In this document: in pieces, positions 39,888 through 48,467 of the stretch
How positions within the stretch are numbered: position 1 is the stretch's first letter
How the letters are laid out: every line of letters begins with the position of its first letter
Source: Lentisphaerota bacterium
GTDB taxonomy: Bacteria; Verrucomicrobiota; Kiritimatiellia; PWTM01
Direction: 5' to 3'
DNA: 64,000 bases
Assembly (NCBI GenBank): GCA_016873715.1
Contig: VGWF01000005.1
Location: 1 to 64,000, forward strand
The notes under the pieces: model-generated
Databases searched by the model: none
The model's input: the letters and a program-made list of their open reading frames with translations, nothing else
Told to the model about the DNA's origin: nothing
Translations under genes and position numbers: made by a program

Positions 39888-40463
39888 ATGCCAAACGTAA
39901 TGAAGGTGCTGAAGGACGAGATCACCCGCCTGGCGAAGAAGCAGGCTCGTGCCGTCGGCGGTCCCCTGCGGAAGGATTCCGCAGGTTTCCGCCGCGCGAT
40001 CGCCGCCCTGCGACGCGACGTGGCCGCGCTACAGCGCGACCTGAAGGCCTACACGATCGAGTTCAAGAAGAAGGCCGTCATCGAGCCCGCGCCGGTGGAG
40101 GAGGGGACCCGGATGTGGGTCTTCGGCTCGGGAATCCGGGCGCTCCGCAAGAAGCTCGGCCTCTCGCAGGAGTACTTCGCGAAGCTGATCGACGTCTCGA
40201 TTCAGTCCGTCGCGCTGTGGGAACGCAAGCCGGGACGGCTCGACCTGCGGAAGACGACGCTGGCCAAGATCGCCGCGGTCCGTTCGATCGGCGCGCGCGA
40301 GGCGAAGCGAAGGCTGTCCGACCTGGGTCTGCAGCCGAAGACGCGCGGCCGCAAGCCGGTGTTCGCTCCGGTGGCTGCGCCGAAGCGGAAGGCCGCTCCG
40401 AAGCGGAAGGCCGCGCCGAAGCGCAAGGCCGCGCCGAAGCGCAAGGCCTCGAAGAAGGCCTGA
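39888..40463 (+). CDS. XRE-like HTH protein with histone-H1-like Lys/Pro/Ala tail
   Basis: This 191-residue protein has three parts. Residues 1-60 are a charged helical, probably coiled-coil, segment (VMKVLKDEITRLAKKQARA, AALRRDVAALQRDLK). Residues about 80-135 are a helix-turn-helix of the XRE type (GIRALRKKLGLSQEYFAKLI, SIQSVALWERKPGRL). Residues 165-191 are a basic tail of four PKRKAA repeats ending in SKKA, as in bacterial histone-H1-like proteins. It is a predicted DNA-binding, possibly nucleoid-associated, protein. GGAAAGGG precedes the ATG and a clear promoter lies upstream. Many PVC genomes encode the N-terminal/HTH portion without such a tail, to my knowledge. Confidence 0.82.
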   Translation: MPNVMKVLKDEITRLAKKQARAVGGPLRKDSAGFRRAIAALRRDVAALQRDLKAYTIEFKKKAVIEPAPVEEGTRMWVFGSGIRALRKKLGLSQEYFAKLIDVSIQSVALWERKPGRLDLRKTTLAKIAAVRSIGAREAKRRLSDLGLQPKTRGRKPVFAPVAAPKRKAAPKRKAAPKRKAAPKRKASKKA

Positions 40464-40551
40464 TCTCCTTCGCCGGGACGGAGGATGCGCGTCCCGGCCG
40501 TGAACCGGCGGGCCGCGAGCCGTTGCAGGGTTCCGGTGTCTCGCGACGCGG

Positions 40552-41214
40552 ATGCCGACGATGAATCCGTTCGCCCTTTTTTCGAGCGCCTTCGTCGTCG
40601 GCCTGTCCGGCGCGATGGCGCCGGGGCCCGTCCTGACGGCGACGATTGCCGAATCGCTGCGCCGCGGCTTCGTCGCGGGGCCGCTGATCGTCCTCGGGCA
40701 TGCCATCCTGGAGCTGGCCCTGCTGGCCCTGGTCGTCGGAGGGCTCGGTGCGTTCCTTCAACGTCCCGTGGTGGCCGCCGCGCTGGGGCTGGTCGGCGGG
40801 TCGGTCCTCGTGTGGATGGGCGTGCAGACGGTGCGGACGGCGCGCGCCGCGGTCGAGCAGGGCATGGCGGCCCAGGGCGCGGCGGCCCCGGCGGCGGCCG
40901 GTCTTCATCCCGTGGCCGCGGGCGTACTCCTGAGCCTGTCCAATCCCTACTGGATCCTCTGGTGGGCGACGATCGGCCTGACGTTTGCCGGCCAGGCGAT
41001 GGTCCACGGACTGCCGGGGCTTGCCTCGTTCTACGCGGGGCACATCAGCTCCGACCTGGCATGGTACAGCGCGGTCTCCGCGGCGGTGGCGGGCGGGAGG
41101 CGCATCGTGCCGCCGTCGGCGTGGCGGATCCTGATCGTTGCCTGCGGCGTCGCGCTCTGCGCGATCGGGCTTCGCTTCCTGGTCGGCGGCGCCGGGCGCC
41201 TCGCGGGCGGGTGA
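40552..41214 (+). CDS. LysE family translocator
   Basis: This 220-residue inner-membrane protein has six hydrophobic helices. LysE/RhtB features are MAPGPVLTATIAESLRRGF at the N-terminus and LSLSNPYWILWWATIGL in the middle. The family exports amino acids or related metabolites. An ATG at 40561 is an equally possible start. Convergent with the gspB-like gene 29 bp away. No regulator is adjacent. Confidence 0.85.
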   Translation: MPTMNPFALFSSAFVVGLSGAMAPGPVLTATIAESLRRGFVAGPLIVLGHAILELALLALVVGGLGAFLQRPVVAAALGLVGGSVLVWMGVQTVRTARAAVEQGMAAQGAAAPAAAGLHPVAAGVLLSLSNPYWILWWATIGLTFAGQAMVHGLPGLASFYAGHISSDLAWYSAVSAAVAGGRRIVPPSAWRILIVACGVALCAIGLRFLVGGAGRLAGG

Positions 41215-41243
41215 GGCGGCGGTCCCGCGCCTTCGGCGGCCGG

Positions 41244-41960
41244 CTACGGGCCGCCGGTGCCGACGCGGAACATGCGCTCCTGCCCCTTGAACTCGAGCAC
41301 GACGCCGTCCTCGACGACGCGCATCACGCGAAGCCCCTCGGCCGTGGTCTGGCCGACGTCGACCAGCGCCTTGTTGATGATGACGCTGCCGGCCCCGGCG
41401 CGGCCGGCGATGATCCCCTTGACCGTGAAGGCAGGCCAGCGGACGGCCGCCGGCGGCTTGGCGGACGTCTCCGGGGGTGCGTTCGTGGCCGGCGTTGCCG
41501 TGTCCGGGGAGGGGGTCGCCTCGCCCGCGGGCGGCGCGGCCTTTCCGGGCGGGTCCATCGGCGCCTTGTTGCCCGCGGAGTCCGGGACGGAGGATGTGGA
41601 TGATGCGGCCGCCGCGGACGGTGCCGAGGTGCTCCCGCCAGCCGCGCCCGCCTCCGGCGATGCAGGGGCGGCCGGCGCCGGCTCGCCCGAAGCGTCCGGC
41701 GCGGCGGGCTTGGACTCGGACCGTCCGAACAGCCCCGATCGATGGATGGCGAAACCGCCGGCGCCGAGCAGGACCACGACCAGCACGACGATCATCGCCG
41801 GAGAGACCCGCTTCCGGGCGGGCCCGGGCGTCAGCGGCGGCGGGGGCAACGACCCGGGAGGGGGCGGAGGGCCGGCCGGCGCGGGGGGCGGCGGCGGGGC
41901 GGTCGGCGCGCCGGCGGCGGGCGTTTCCTTGCGGCGAAGTGCGTCCTGGATGATGCTCAC
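41244..41960 (-). CDS. GspB-like membrane protein
   Basis: This 238-residue protein has an N-terminal cytoplasmic SIIQDALRRKE motif, a long Pro-rich stretch, one transmembrane helix (about 56-73), a disordered Ala/Pro/Ser linker and a C-terminal periplasmic domain (WPAFTVKGIIAGRAGAGSVI, then INKALVDVGQTTAEGLRV). The architecture matches GspB, the partner of the GspA/ExeA ATPase in type II secretion or secretin assembly. The GTG start at 41960 overlaps the exeA stop (GTGA), so the pair is coupled. Confidence 0.8.
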   Translation of the reverse strand: MSIIQDALRRKETPAAGAPTAPPPPPAPAGPPPPPGSLPPPPLTPGPARKRVSPAMIVVLVVVLLGAGGFAIHRSGLFGRSESKPAAPDASGEPAPAAPASPEAGAAGGSTSAPSAAAASSTSSVPDSAGNKAPMDPPGKAAPPAGEATPSPDTATPATNAPPETSAKPPAAVRWPAFTVKGIIAGRAGAGSVIINKALVDVGQTTAEGLRVMRVVEDGVVLEFKGQERMFRVGTGGP

Positions 41961-42766
41961 AATACACGCTCCAATTCGGTCGCCGCGCGCAGGGCATCCT
42001 CGCCCGCGACGACGCGTTGTCCCCGCACGAAGGCCGCCAGCATGGCCCGGTCGGAGATCTTGTTGATCAGTCTCGGGATGCCGCCCGACCTCTGGTGAAC
42101 GTGCCGGCTGGCGTCGTCGTCGAACCGCACATCCGCGGCGGCGCCGGCGACGGCGAGGCGGTGCGAGATGTACCGGGCCGTGTCCGGCACGTCGAGAGGC
42201 AGCAGTTCGGCGCGGACCATCATGCGCTGGCGGAGCTGGCGGAGGCCGGGCTCGGCCAGGCGGCGGTCCAGCTCGGGTTGTCCGGCCAGCACGATCTGCA
42301 TGAGCTTGTGCTGGTCGGTCTCCAGGTTGGACAGCAGGCGGACATGCTCCATGAGCGTCGCCGAGAGCGTCTGCGCCTCGTCGATGATCACCGCCACGTT
42401 GATGCCCTGCGATGCGCGGTCGAGGAGGAACGTGTTCAACTGCTCGATCAGGGCGAGGCGCTGGCTCTTGCAGGGCGTGCAGCCGAGGTCCGTCAGGATC
42501 GCCTTGAGAAGGTCCGTCGCCGAGATCGTCGGATTCAGGATCAGGGCCGTCTGGGTCTGCCCGGCGATCTTCCGGAGCACGGCGCGGCAGAGCGTGGTCT
42601 TCCCGCAGCCGACCTCGCCGACGAGCTGGATGAATCCCTTCCGCTCGAGGACGCCGTACACCACGCTTTCCATCGCGTCCCGGTGGTTGTCCGCGAGGAA
42701 CAGGAACCGCGGATCGGGCGTGATGTTGAACGGCATCTCGCGCAGGCCGAAGAACTCCTGGTACAT
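41957..42766 (-). CDS. ExeA/GspA-like AAA ATPase
   Basis: This 269-residue ATPase begins MYQEFFGLREMPFNITPDPR, the hallmark of ExeA/GspA. Walker A is GEVGCGKTT (about residue 50) and Walker B is VAVIIDEAQTLS (about 125). Canonical GspA also has a transmembrane helix and a periplasmic peptidoglycan-binding domain; this version ends after the ATPase, so it is the short form. With GspB it is expected to help place a secretin through the peptidoglycan; no secretin gene is in the window. GGAAGC precedes the ATG. It lies 75 bp after frr. Confidence 0.85.
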   Translation of the reverse strand: MYQEFFGLREMPFNITPDPRFLFLADNHRDAMESVVYGVLERKGFIQLVGEVGCGKTTLCRAVLRKIAGQTQTALILNPTISATDLLKAILTDLGCTPCKSQRLALIEQLNTFLLDRASQGINVAVIIDEAQTLSATLMEHVRLLSNLETDQHKLMQIVLAGQPELDRRLAEPGLRQLRQRMMVRAELLPLDVPDTARYISHRLAVAGAAADVRFDDDASRHVHQRSGGIPRLINKISDRAMLAAFVRGQRVVAGEDALRAATELERVL

Positions 42767-42841
42767 CTCGGTGGCTTCCCGCCCGTCGCGCGCGAGGCCG
42801 CCGTCGCGGAACCGGGTCCGGGCCCGGTCCCCGCGGCGGCG

Positions 42842-43405
42842 TCACACGACCATGACGTCCTTTTCCTTCGCGGCGAGCATGTCGTCGATCTTCTTGATGT
42901 GGACGTCGGTGTACTTCTGGATCTCGTCCATCGAGGCGTTCTTCTCGTCGTCCGTCGCCTTGCCGCCCTTGTTCAGGACCTTGATCGCCTCGTTGGCGTC
43001 GCGCCGGACGTTGCGGATGGCGACCCGGGACTCCTCGGCCAGCTTCTTGGCGACCTTGACGAGTTCCCTGCGCCGTTCCTCGCTGAGTTCGGGGATCGGG
43101 ACCCGGATGATGCGCCCGTCGCTCATCGGGGTAATGCCGATGTTGGCGGCGAGGATCGCCTTCTCGATCGCGCCGAGGGAGGTCGGATCGTAGGGGTTGA
43201 TGACGATCAGGCGGGCCTCGGGCGTCGAGATGTTGGCGATCTCGCGAAGGCGGGTGGCCGTGCCGTAGTACTCCACCTGCACGTTCTCCACGAGACTGGG
43301 CGAGGCCTTGCCGGTGCGGAGGCCGCCCAGTTCCTTGTGCAGGAACTCCACCGCCTTCGTCATCTTGTCGTCGCTCTCGAGCAGGACGTCGTCGATCGAT
43401 TCCAT
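42842..43405 (-). CDS. frr: Ribosome recycling factor
   Basis: This 187-residue protein splits post-termination ribosomes with EF-G. The full family sequence is recognisable: HKELGGLRTGKASPSLVENV, VINPYDPTSLGAIEKAI, GRIIRVPIPELSEERRRELV, the RVAIRNVRRDANE helix and DEIQKYTDVHIKKIDDMLAAKE. The length is exact for the family. It follows pyrH by 28 bp, the usual bacterial pyrH-frr pair. Confidence 0.97.
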   Translation of the reverse strand: MESIDDVLLESDDKMTKAVEFLHKELGGLRTGKASPSLVENVQVEYYGTATRLREIANISTPEARLIVINPYDPTSLGAIEKAILAANIGITPMSDGRIIRVPIPELSEERRRELVKVAKKLAEESRVAIRNVRRDANEAIKVLNKGGKATDDEKNASMDEIQKYTDVHIKKIDDMLAAKEKDVMVV

Positions 43406-43433
43406 GGCTTCCTCTCCTCCGCCCCCGGGGCGG

Positions 43434-44171
43434 TCAGTCCGTGACCAGCGTCCCGGCCGGCTTGCCGGTCAGCACCCGCAGGATCTCGTCCTTGCGGAAA
43501 AAGTCGAACACGACGATCGGAATGCGGTTCTCCGAGCAGAGCGAGAAGGCAGCGGCGTCCATGATCTTGAGGCGCTTCTCCAGCGCCTCGCGGTAGGTGA
43601 GCGTCCGGTAGCGCTTCGCCTTCGGGTCCTTCTTCGGGTCGGCGGTGTAGATGCCGTCGACCTTGGTGGCCTTGAGCAGGGCGTCGGCCTCGATCTCGCT
43701 GGCCCGCAGCGCGGCGGCGGTGTCGGTGGTGAAGAACGGGTTTCCGGTGCCGGCGCCGAAGATGACGATCCGCCCCTTCTCGAGGTGGCGGACCGCGCGC
43801 CGCCGGATGAAGGGCTCCGCGACGGCCGGCATCGCGATCGCCGACATCACGCGCGTGAAGAGGCCCTCGCGCTCCAGCGCCGACTGGAGGGCCAGGCTGT
43901 TGATGACGGTGGCGAGCATGCCCATGGAATCGCCGGTGGTCCGGTCGATGCCGCAGCCCTCTCCGGGAAGCCCGCGGAAGATGTTGCCGCCGCCGACGAC
44001 GATGGCAATCTCGACGCCCATCGCGCGCACGGCCTTGAGCTGCCGGGCCATGGACGTGAAGGTGCCGAAGTCCAGGCTGCTTCCGTCCCGACGGTTCTGG
44101 AAGGCCTCGCCGCTCAGCTTGAGCAGGATCCTGCGGTACTTCAGGGCGGATCGTCTGCGGGCCTGGGTCAT
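43434..44171 (-). CDS. pyrH: Uridylate kinase
   Basis: UMP kinase (245 aa) of the amino-acid-kinase fold makes UDP from UMP. Motifs are [65 protein letters not shown] and [22 protein letters not shown] precedes the ATG at 44171. rpsB and tsf, commonly upstream, are absent, so the operon starts here and goes pyrH-frr-exeA-gspB. Confidence 0.96.
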   Translation of the reverse strand: MTQARRRSALKYRRILLKLSGEAFQNRRDGSSLDFGTFTSMARQLKAVRAMGVEIAIVVGGGNIFRGLPGEGCGIDRTTGDSMGMLATVINSLALQSALEREGLFTRVMSAIAMPAVAEPFIRRRAVRHLEKGRIVIFGAGTGNPFFTTDTAAALRASEIEADALLKATKVDGIYTADPKKDPKAKRYRTLTYREALEKRLKIMDAAAFSLCSENRIPIVVFDFFRKDEILRVLTGKPAGTLVTD

Positions 44172-44352
44172 GCGCACCCTCTTCCGTGTATCGGATGTTC
44201 GGGAGCAACTGTATCCCGACGCCGCCCTGCTGTAAACCGTCCGTTCGCCGTCCGTCCGTCGATGGATCCCGGTGGCCGTGCGGACTGCCGGAGGCGCCCG
44301 CGGGATCGGGTCCTGGACCGGCGATCCGCCCCGCCGGCGGGCGACGCGAGGT

Positions 44353-44380
44353 TTGGGGTTGCCTCGTGTTACGATATAGG
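44353..44380 (+). promoter_or_regulatory. Putative promoter of the metal transporter operon
   Basis: TTGGGG (44353-44358), a 16-bp spacer and TATAGG (44375-44380) lie about 68 bp before the first ATG. I found neither a cobalamin-riboswitch B12 box nor a clear NikR palindrome in the 276-bp upstream gap. Confidence 0.35.
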
Positions 44381-44447
44381 CAATAGTGCTACCGGCATGC
44401 CGGCCGGGGGGTGGCCGGGGCGTGAACCATGGGAAGGAGAGGGTGGC

Positions 44448-45242
44448 ATGATCAGGCAGGCTTGGCGGACGGCGGCGGTGGCGATGGCGATGGCGATGCT
44501 GGCGGGGCGGGCGGGCGCCCACCACGCGATGGAATTCATCGAGATGGAGAGCTACTCGACGGCGATGCAGGGCGAGAAGGTCTTCCACCTCCACTACGAC
44601 TACATGATCGACGACTCCGACAACCCGCGGCTCGATCACTGGGAGTTCACGCCGGGCCTCTCCTACGGCATCACCTCCGAACTGATGGCCGACATCCACA
44701 CCCACTTCGCGCAGTTCGGGGCGGACCACGTTGTCGAAGAGCGCCGCGCCGAGTTCGAGCCGGACGGTCCCTCGCCGTTCATGGAGGCCGTCGCGCTGGG
44801 CCTCCAGTACCGGCTGCCGGAATCGTGGCCGGTCAACGTGGCGCTGTCCGGCACGTGGGAGATCCCGTTCGGCCGCTCGGAGGAGCTGCTCGGCAGCGAG
44901 GATGACGTGCTCATCGGGACCCTGATCCTCAGCCGCGAATTCGGCACGCACGGCTGCGTGGTCGCGAACCTCACCTACGAGGTCGAGGGCAGCGAGGACG
45001 AATGGGGCTGGGCGGTCGGCGCCAAGCACCCGATTTCGGCCGACGCCCACGGCATCGCGGCCGGCGTCGAGGTCTTCGGGGATTTCGACGGCACGCGGTG
45101 GAGCGTCCTGCCGGGCGTCTACGCGCCCATCGCGGAGGGCGCCATCCTGAAGACCGGCATCGAGATCGGCCAGGAGCAGGACGAGGCGGAGGCATGGGCC
45201 GATACCCTGCGCGCCAACGTGACGCTGATGTACCGGTTCTGA
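44448..45242 (+). CDS. Outer membrane beta-barrel protein linked to metal uptake
   Basis: This 264-residue protein has a signal peptide ([20 protein letters not shown]) and a mature N-terminus near [11 protein letters not shown]. It shows amphipathic strand patterns throughout and a C-terminal VTLMYRF, the outer-membrane insertion signature. I do not recognise a named family. It is first in the ECF metal transporter operon, 16 bp before the DUF4198 gene, so a role in passing Ni or Co across the outer membrane is likely but inferred. GGAAGGAGA precedes the ATG. Confidence 0.72.
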   Translation: MIRQAWRTAAVAMAMAMLAGRAGAHHAMEFIEMESYSTAMQGEKVFHLHYDYMIDDSDNPRLDHWEFTPGLSYGITSELMADIHTHFAQFGADHVVEERRAEFEPDGPSPFMEAVALGLQYRLPESWPVNVALSGTWEIPFGRSEELLGSEDDVLIGTLILSREFGTHGCVVANLTYEVEGSEDEWGWAVGAKHPISADAHGIAAGVEVFGDFDGTRWSVLPGVYAPIAEGAILKTGIEIGQEQDEAEAWADTLRANVTLMYRF

Positions 45243-45258
45243 CCCGGAGGACGGCACG

Positions 45259-45918
45259 ATGAGACTGGACGTTCTGGCGGCCGCGGCGGCGATCCTGTCG
45301 TCCCCGGCCGTGGCCCACGAGTACTGGATCGTCGCCGAGCCCGCGTACCCCGCGGCCGGGGCGGAGATCCGCCTGACGCTGGGCAGCGGGCATGCGTTTC
45401 CGAAGAGCGAGATTCTCCTGGGGGAGAAAAAGCTGGCCGGGACCTCGCTGTCCGGACCGGCCGGCGCGGCCCTCGCGTACGTTCCGAAGCGCGGCGACGC
45501 GGCCTGGAGCGCCGTCGCGACCCCGGCGGCGGGCGCGTGGCGCGCCGAGTACGCGCTGCAGAAACCGCTGCAGGATGCACCGGTGCACCGCAGCCGCTGC
45601 CTGGTCGTCTCGGGCGGGAAGGACGATCCCGCGGCGTACGCGGACGGCAAGGGGATCGAGATCGTCCCGCGCCGCGCCGTCTCCGGGCTCCGACCCGGCG
45701 ACGTGGTTCCGCTGGACCTGCGTCTCGACGGGGCGCCGGCCGCCGGCCGGATCACCGTGGTGGCGGAGAAGGGCGGGGCGACGTTCCTCTCCGCAGGGAA
45801 GGACCGCCCCGCGGAATGGAAGGCCGGCGCGCCGGGGTGGTACCTTTTCGGCGTGTCGCACCAGGGCCGGACGTTCTCGCTGTCGTTCCGCGTGCCCGAC
45901 GCGGGGGCCGCCCCGTGA
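45259..45918 (+). CDS. DUF4198-type periplasmic metal-transport accessory protein (NikK-like)
   Basis: This 219-residue exported protein has a signal peptide ending about SPAVA and a mature start [15 protein letters not shown]. Two Ig-like modules match DUF4198 ([42 protein letters not shown]). DUF4198 proteins commonly accompany Ni/Co ECF transporters, where NikK/NikL types replace NikN. His residues near the mature N-terminus could bind metal, although that is speculation. Its TGA overlaps the GTG of the next gene. Confidence 0.78.
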   Translation: MRLDVLAAAAAILSSPAVAHEYWIVAEPAYPAAGAEIRLTLGSGHAFPKSEILLGEKKLAGTSLSGPAGAALAYVPKRGDAAWSAVATPAAGAWRAEYALQKPLQDAPVHRSRCLVVSGGKDDPAAYADGKGIEIVPRRAVSGLRPGDVVPLDLRLDGAPAAGRITVVAEKGGATFLSAGKDRPAEWKAGAPGWYLFGVSHQGRTFSLSFRVPDAGAAP

Positions 45919-46361
45919 TCGCCGGCCGGCCCGCTCTGCTCGCTGCGGCGGCGTGGCTCGCGATGGCGCCGGTCGCGGCCCCGGCGCACGGCCTCCACAC
46001 CGCCCCGCTGTCCGGCGGCGAAGGGGTGAGGGTCGCGTACGACGACGACGAACCGGCTTCGTTCGCCGACGTCCAGGTCTTCGCCCCCGGAGGCGCCCAG
46101 CCGGTCCTGACCGGCGTCACCGACCGCAACGGCTGTTTCCTCTTCCGGCCGGACACGGCGGGCGTGTGGAAGGTGTCGATCGACGACGGCATGGGCCATG
46201 GCGCCCCGCACTTCGTCACGTCCGGCCCCGCGGCATCCGCGACCGCCGCCGCGCCGCCTCCGCGCAGGTCGAAGGCGCAGGGCGTCGTGACGGGGCTCTC
46301 GCTGATCTTCGGTGTCTTCGGCTGGGCCGCCTTTCTGCGGCAGCGGACGAAGCGGGGCTAG
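45915..46361 (+). CDS. Membrane-anchored periplasmic accessory protein (NikL-like)
   Basis: This 148-residue protein starts at GTG 45915, overlapping the upstream stop (GTGA). It has an N-terminal signal segment ([19 protein letters not shown]), a carboxypeptidase-regulatory-like beta domain ([36 protein letters not shown]) and a C-terminal helix ([18 protein letters not shown]) before a basic tail. This is the organisation of NikL-type components that stand in for CbiN/NikN. It ends 2 bp before cbiM. Confidence 0.7.
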   Translation: MIAGRPALLAAAAWLAMAPVAAPAHGLHTAPLSGGEGVRVAYDDDEPASFADVQVFAPGGAQPVLTGVTDRNGCFLFRPDTAGVWKVSIDDGMGHGAPHFVTSGPAASATAAAPPPRRSKAQGVVTGLSLIFGVFGWAAFLRQRTKRG

Positions 46362-46363
46362 GG

Positions 46364-46987
46364 ATGCACGTTTCGGAGGGCATCCTCACGGGCCCCGTGC
46401 TTGCGGGCGGCGCCGTGCTGGCCGCCGCGGGCGTCGCGATCGGACTGCGCCGGATGTCCGTCGAGGCAACGCCCCGGACCGCGATGCTGGCCGCCGTCTT
46501 CTTCGTCGCCTCGCTGATCCACGTGCCGCTCGGTCCGTCGAACGTCCACCTGATCCTGAACGGGCTGGCGGGGCTTCTCCTCGGGTGGAGCGTATTCCCG
46601 GCGCTGGCGGTCGCCCTGCTTCTCCAGGCGATGCTCTTCCAGTTCGGCGGGCTCACGGTGCTCGGGGTCAACACGCTCCTCATGGCCCTGCCGGGGCTCC
46701 TCGTGTACCTGGCCCTCGGCCGCGCGGTCCGGGGTGCCCGGACGTCCGCCGCGGTCTTCGCGGCCGGATGCGCCGCCGGGGCGCTGTCGGTCGCGCTGGC
46801 CGGGGTGTTGCTGACGCTCGCGCTCGCCCTGGGCGGCCGCGGCTTCCTCGGCGTTGCCGGGGCGCTCCTCGCCGCCCATGTGCCGGTCATGGTCGCCGAC
46901 GGGCTGGTCACGGGATTCTGCGTCCTTCTCCTCCACAAGGTCCGGCCCTCGGCGCTGGATCCCGCCGGCGCGGAGGCCCCGCCGTGA
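46364..46987 (+). CDS. cbiM: Energy-coupling factor Ni/Co substrate-binding membrane protein CbiM/NikM
   Basis: This 207-residue S component of a group I ECF transporter begins MHVSEGIL; in this family the N-terminal Met-His helps bind the metal ion. Further family features are [20 protein letters not shown] (conserved His residues), [11 protein letters not shown] and [20 protein letters not shown], with about six helices. Nickel and cobalt cannot be distinguished from the sequence alone. Its TGA overlaps the GTG of cbiQ. Confidence 0.92.
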   Translation: MHVSEGILTGPVLAGGAVLAAAGVAIGLRRMSVEATPRTAMLAAVFFVASLIHVPLGPSNVHLILNGLAGLLLGWSVFPALAVALLLQAMLFQFGGLTVLGVNTLLMALPGLLVYLALGRAVRGARTSAAVFAAGCAAGALSVALAGVLLTLALALGGRGFLGVAGALLAAHVPVMVADGLVTGFCVLLLHKVRPSALDPAGAEAPP

Positions 46988-47721
46988 GCTGTCTCGGCTT
47001 CCTGGGCGGCGGATCGCGCGTGCACCGGCTCGACCCGCGCGTGCGCGTCGCGTCGGCCGCTCTAATGTCGGTCCCCATCGCCTTGTCCACCGGACTCGCC
47101 GTCCCGGCGATGGCGCTCCTCGCGGGCCTCGCGCTGGCCTCCGCCGCCCGCCTGCCGGAGGCCGCGCTGCTCCGGCGGCTCGGCCGCCTGAACCTCTTCG
47201 TCCTGTTCCTCTGGCTCGTCCTTCCGTGGAGCCCGCCCGGCCCCGGCGCCGGACCGGCGCCGGTGGAGGAGGGGATCCTCCTGGCGCTCGCGATCACGCT
47301 CAAGGCCAACGCCATCGTCCTCGTCTTCACCGCGCTGGTCGCGACGGTCGCACCCGCGGACCTCGGCCACGCGCTCCGGTCGCTCGGCCTGCCGGACAAA
47401 CTCGTCCATGTCTTCCTCTTCGCGATCCGCTACACCGATGTGATCCACGGCGAGTACGAGCGGCTGCGGTGTGCGATGAAGGCCCGCGCCTTCCTGGCGA
47501 AGTTCAACCTTCACACGCTGCGGACGTTCGGGTATCTCGTGGGCCTGCTGCTGGTCCGGAGCCTGGACCGCGCCGAACGCGTCCTCGCGGCGATGAAGTG
47601 CCGCGGGTTCGACGGACGGTTCCGGACGCTCCATGCGTTCGCGATGCGCCCGGCGGACCGGGTGTTCCTCGGCGCGGTGCTCGTTGCGACCGGCGGCTGG
47701 ATGTGGATGGCTCTCGCGTGA
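46984..47721 (+). CDS. cbiQ: ECF transporter transmembrane component CbiQ
   Basis: This 245-residue T component begins at GTG 46984 inside the cbiM stop. It has N-terminal helices (VRVASAALMSVPIALSTGL onward) and the C-terminal coupling motif in AMKARAF and AAMKCRGFDG, the ARG/RG-type motifs that contact the CbiO ATPase. Length and topology are usual. Its TGA overlaps the GTG of cbiO. Confidence 0.9.
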   Translation: MSCLGFLGGGSRVHRLDPRVRVASAALMSVPIALSTGLAVPAMALLAGLALASAARLPEAALLRRLGRLNLFVLFLWLVLPWSPPGPGAGPAPVEEGILLALAITLKANAIVLVFTALVATVAPADLGHALRSLGLPDKLVHVFLFAIRYTDVIHGEYERLRCAMKARAFLAKFNLHTLRTFGYLVGLLLVRSLDRAERVLAAMKCRGFDGRFRTLHAFAMRPADRVFLGAVLVATGGWMWMALA

Positions 47722-48404
47722 ACGACGGTTCGCTGCTGGCCCTGCGCGACGTGTCCTTCGGCTACTCGCCGGACCGGACCGTGTTCCGCGGCGTTTCCCT
47801 GTCCCTCGGTCCGGGCGAGAAGATCGTCCTCTCCGGCCGCAACGGCGCCGGCAAGACCACGCTGCTCCACCTCCTCGTGGGCCTGCTCCGGCCGCAATCC
47901 GGCGAGGTCGCCGCCTTCGGCCGCCCGTGCCGCGGGGAGAGCGACTTCGCCGCCGTCCGCCGCCGCGCCGCCCTGCTGTTCCAGGACTCGGAGGACCAGC
48001 TCTTCTGCCCGACCGTCGTCGAGGATGTCGCCTTCGGCCCCCTCAACCTCGGCCTCCCCCCCGCGGAGGCGCTCGCCCGCGCGCGGGAGGCGCTGGCCGC
48101 CGTCGGGATGGCCGACTTCGAGGACCGCGTGACGCACCACCTCTCCGTCGGCGAGAAGAAGCGCATCGCGCTGGCCTCGATCCTCTCGATGAAGCCCGAC
48201 GCCCTGCTGCTCGACGAGCCCACCGCCGGCCTCGACGACGAGGCGGTCGGGCTCGTCGCGGGCCTCGTCCGTTCCCTGCCGTGCGCCATGCTGATCGTCT
48301 CCCAGGACCGCGCCTTCCTGGATCGGATCCCCTGCCGCGTCCTGACGCTCGCCGCCGACGGCCTCCACGAAGCCTCCGCCGTTGCGTCGCGCGGCGGCGG
48401 ATGA
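47718..48404 (+). CDS. cbiO: ECF transporter ATPase CbiO
   Basis: This 228-residue ABC ATPase shows Walker A SGRNGAGKTTL (about 36-46), the Q-loop in LLFQDSEDQLFCPTV (typical of ECF ATPases), signature HLSVGEKKRIALA, Walker B ALLLDEPTAGLDD, and a switch position occupied by Gln (IVSQDR) rather than the usual His. Only one ATPase gene is present, as is usual for Ni/Co systems, so it would act as a homodimer. The GTG start overlaps the cbiQ stop. Confidence 0.92.
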   Translation: MNDGSLLALRDVSFGYSPDRTVFRGVSLSLGPGEKIVLSGRNGAGKTTLLHLLVGLLRPQSGEVAAFGRPCRGESDFAAVRRRAALLFQDSEDQLFCPTVVEDVAFGPLNLGLPPAEALARAREALAAVGMADFEDRVTHHLSVGEKKRIALASILSMKPDALLLDEPTAGLDDEAVGLVAGLVRSLPCAMLIVSQDRAFLDRIPCRVLTLAADGLHEASAVASRGGG

Positions 48405-48467
48405 TAGGAAGACCGCGTGCCGGCCCGCTCCGTTCCCGCGGCGCGGGCCGGGGAAAGGACCACCGTC

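Noticed and set aside
41215-41243. Terminator hairpin between lysE and gspB
   Set aside because: Only a 4-bp CGCC/GGCG stem with a TTC loop can be drawn. This is too weak in such GC-rich DNA.
44172-44447. Cobalamin riboswitch or NikR operator upstream of the metal transporter
   Set aside because: No B12-box sequence and no GTATGA-type palindrome could be found, so only a generic promoter is reported.
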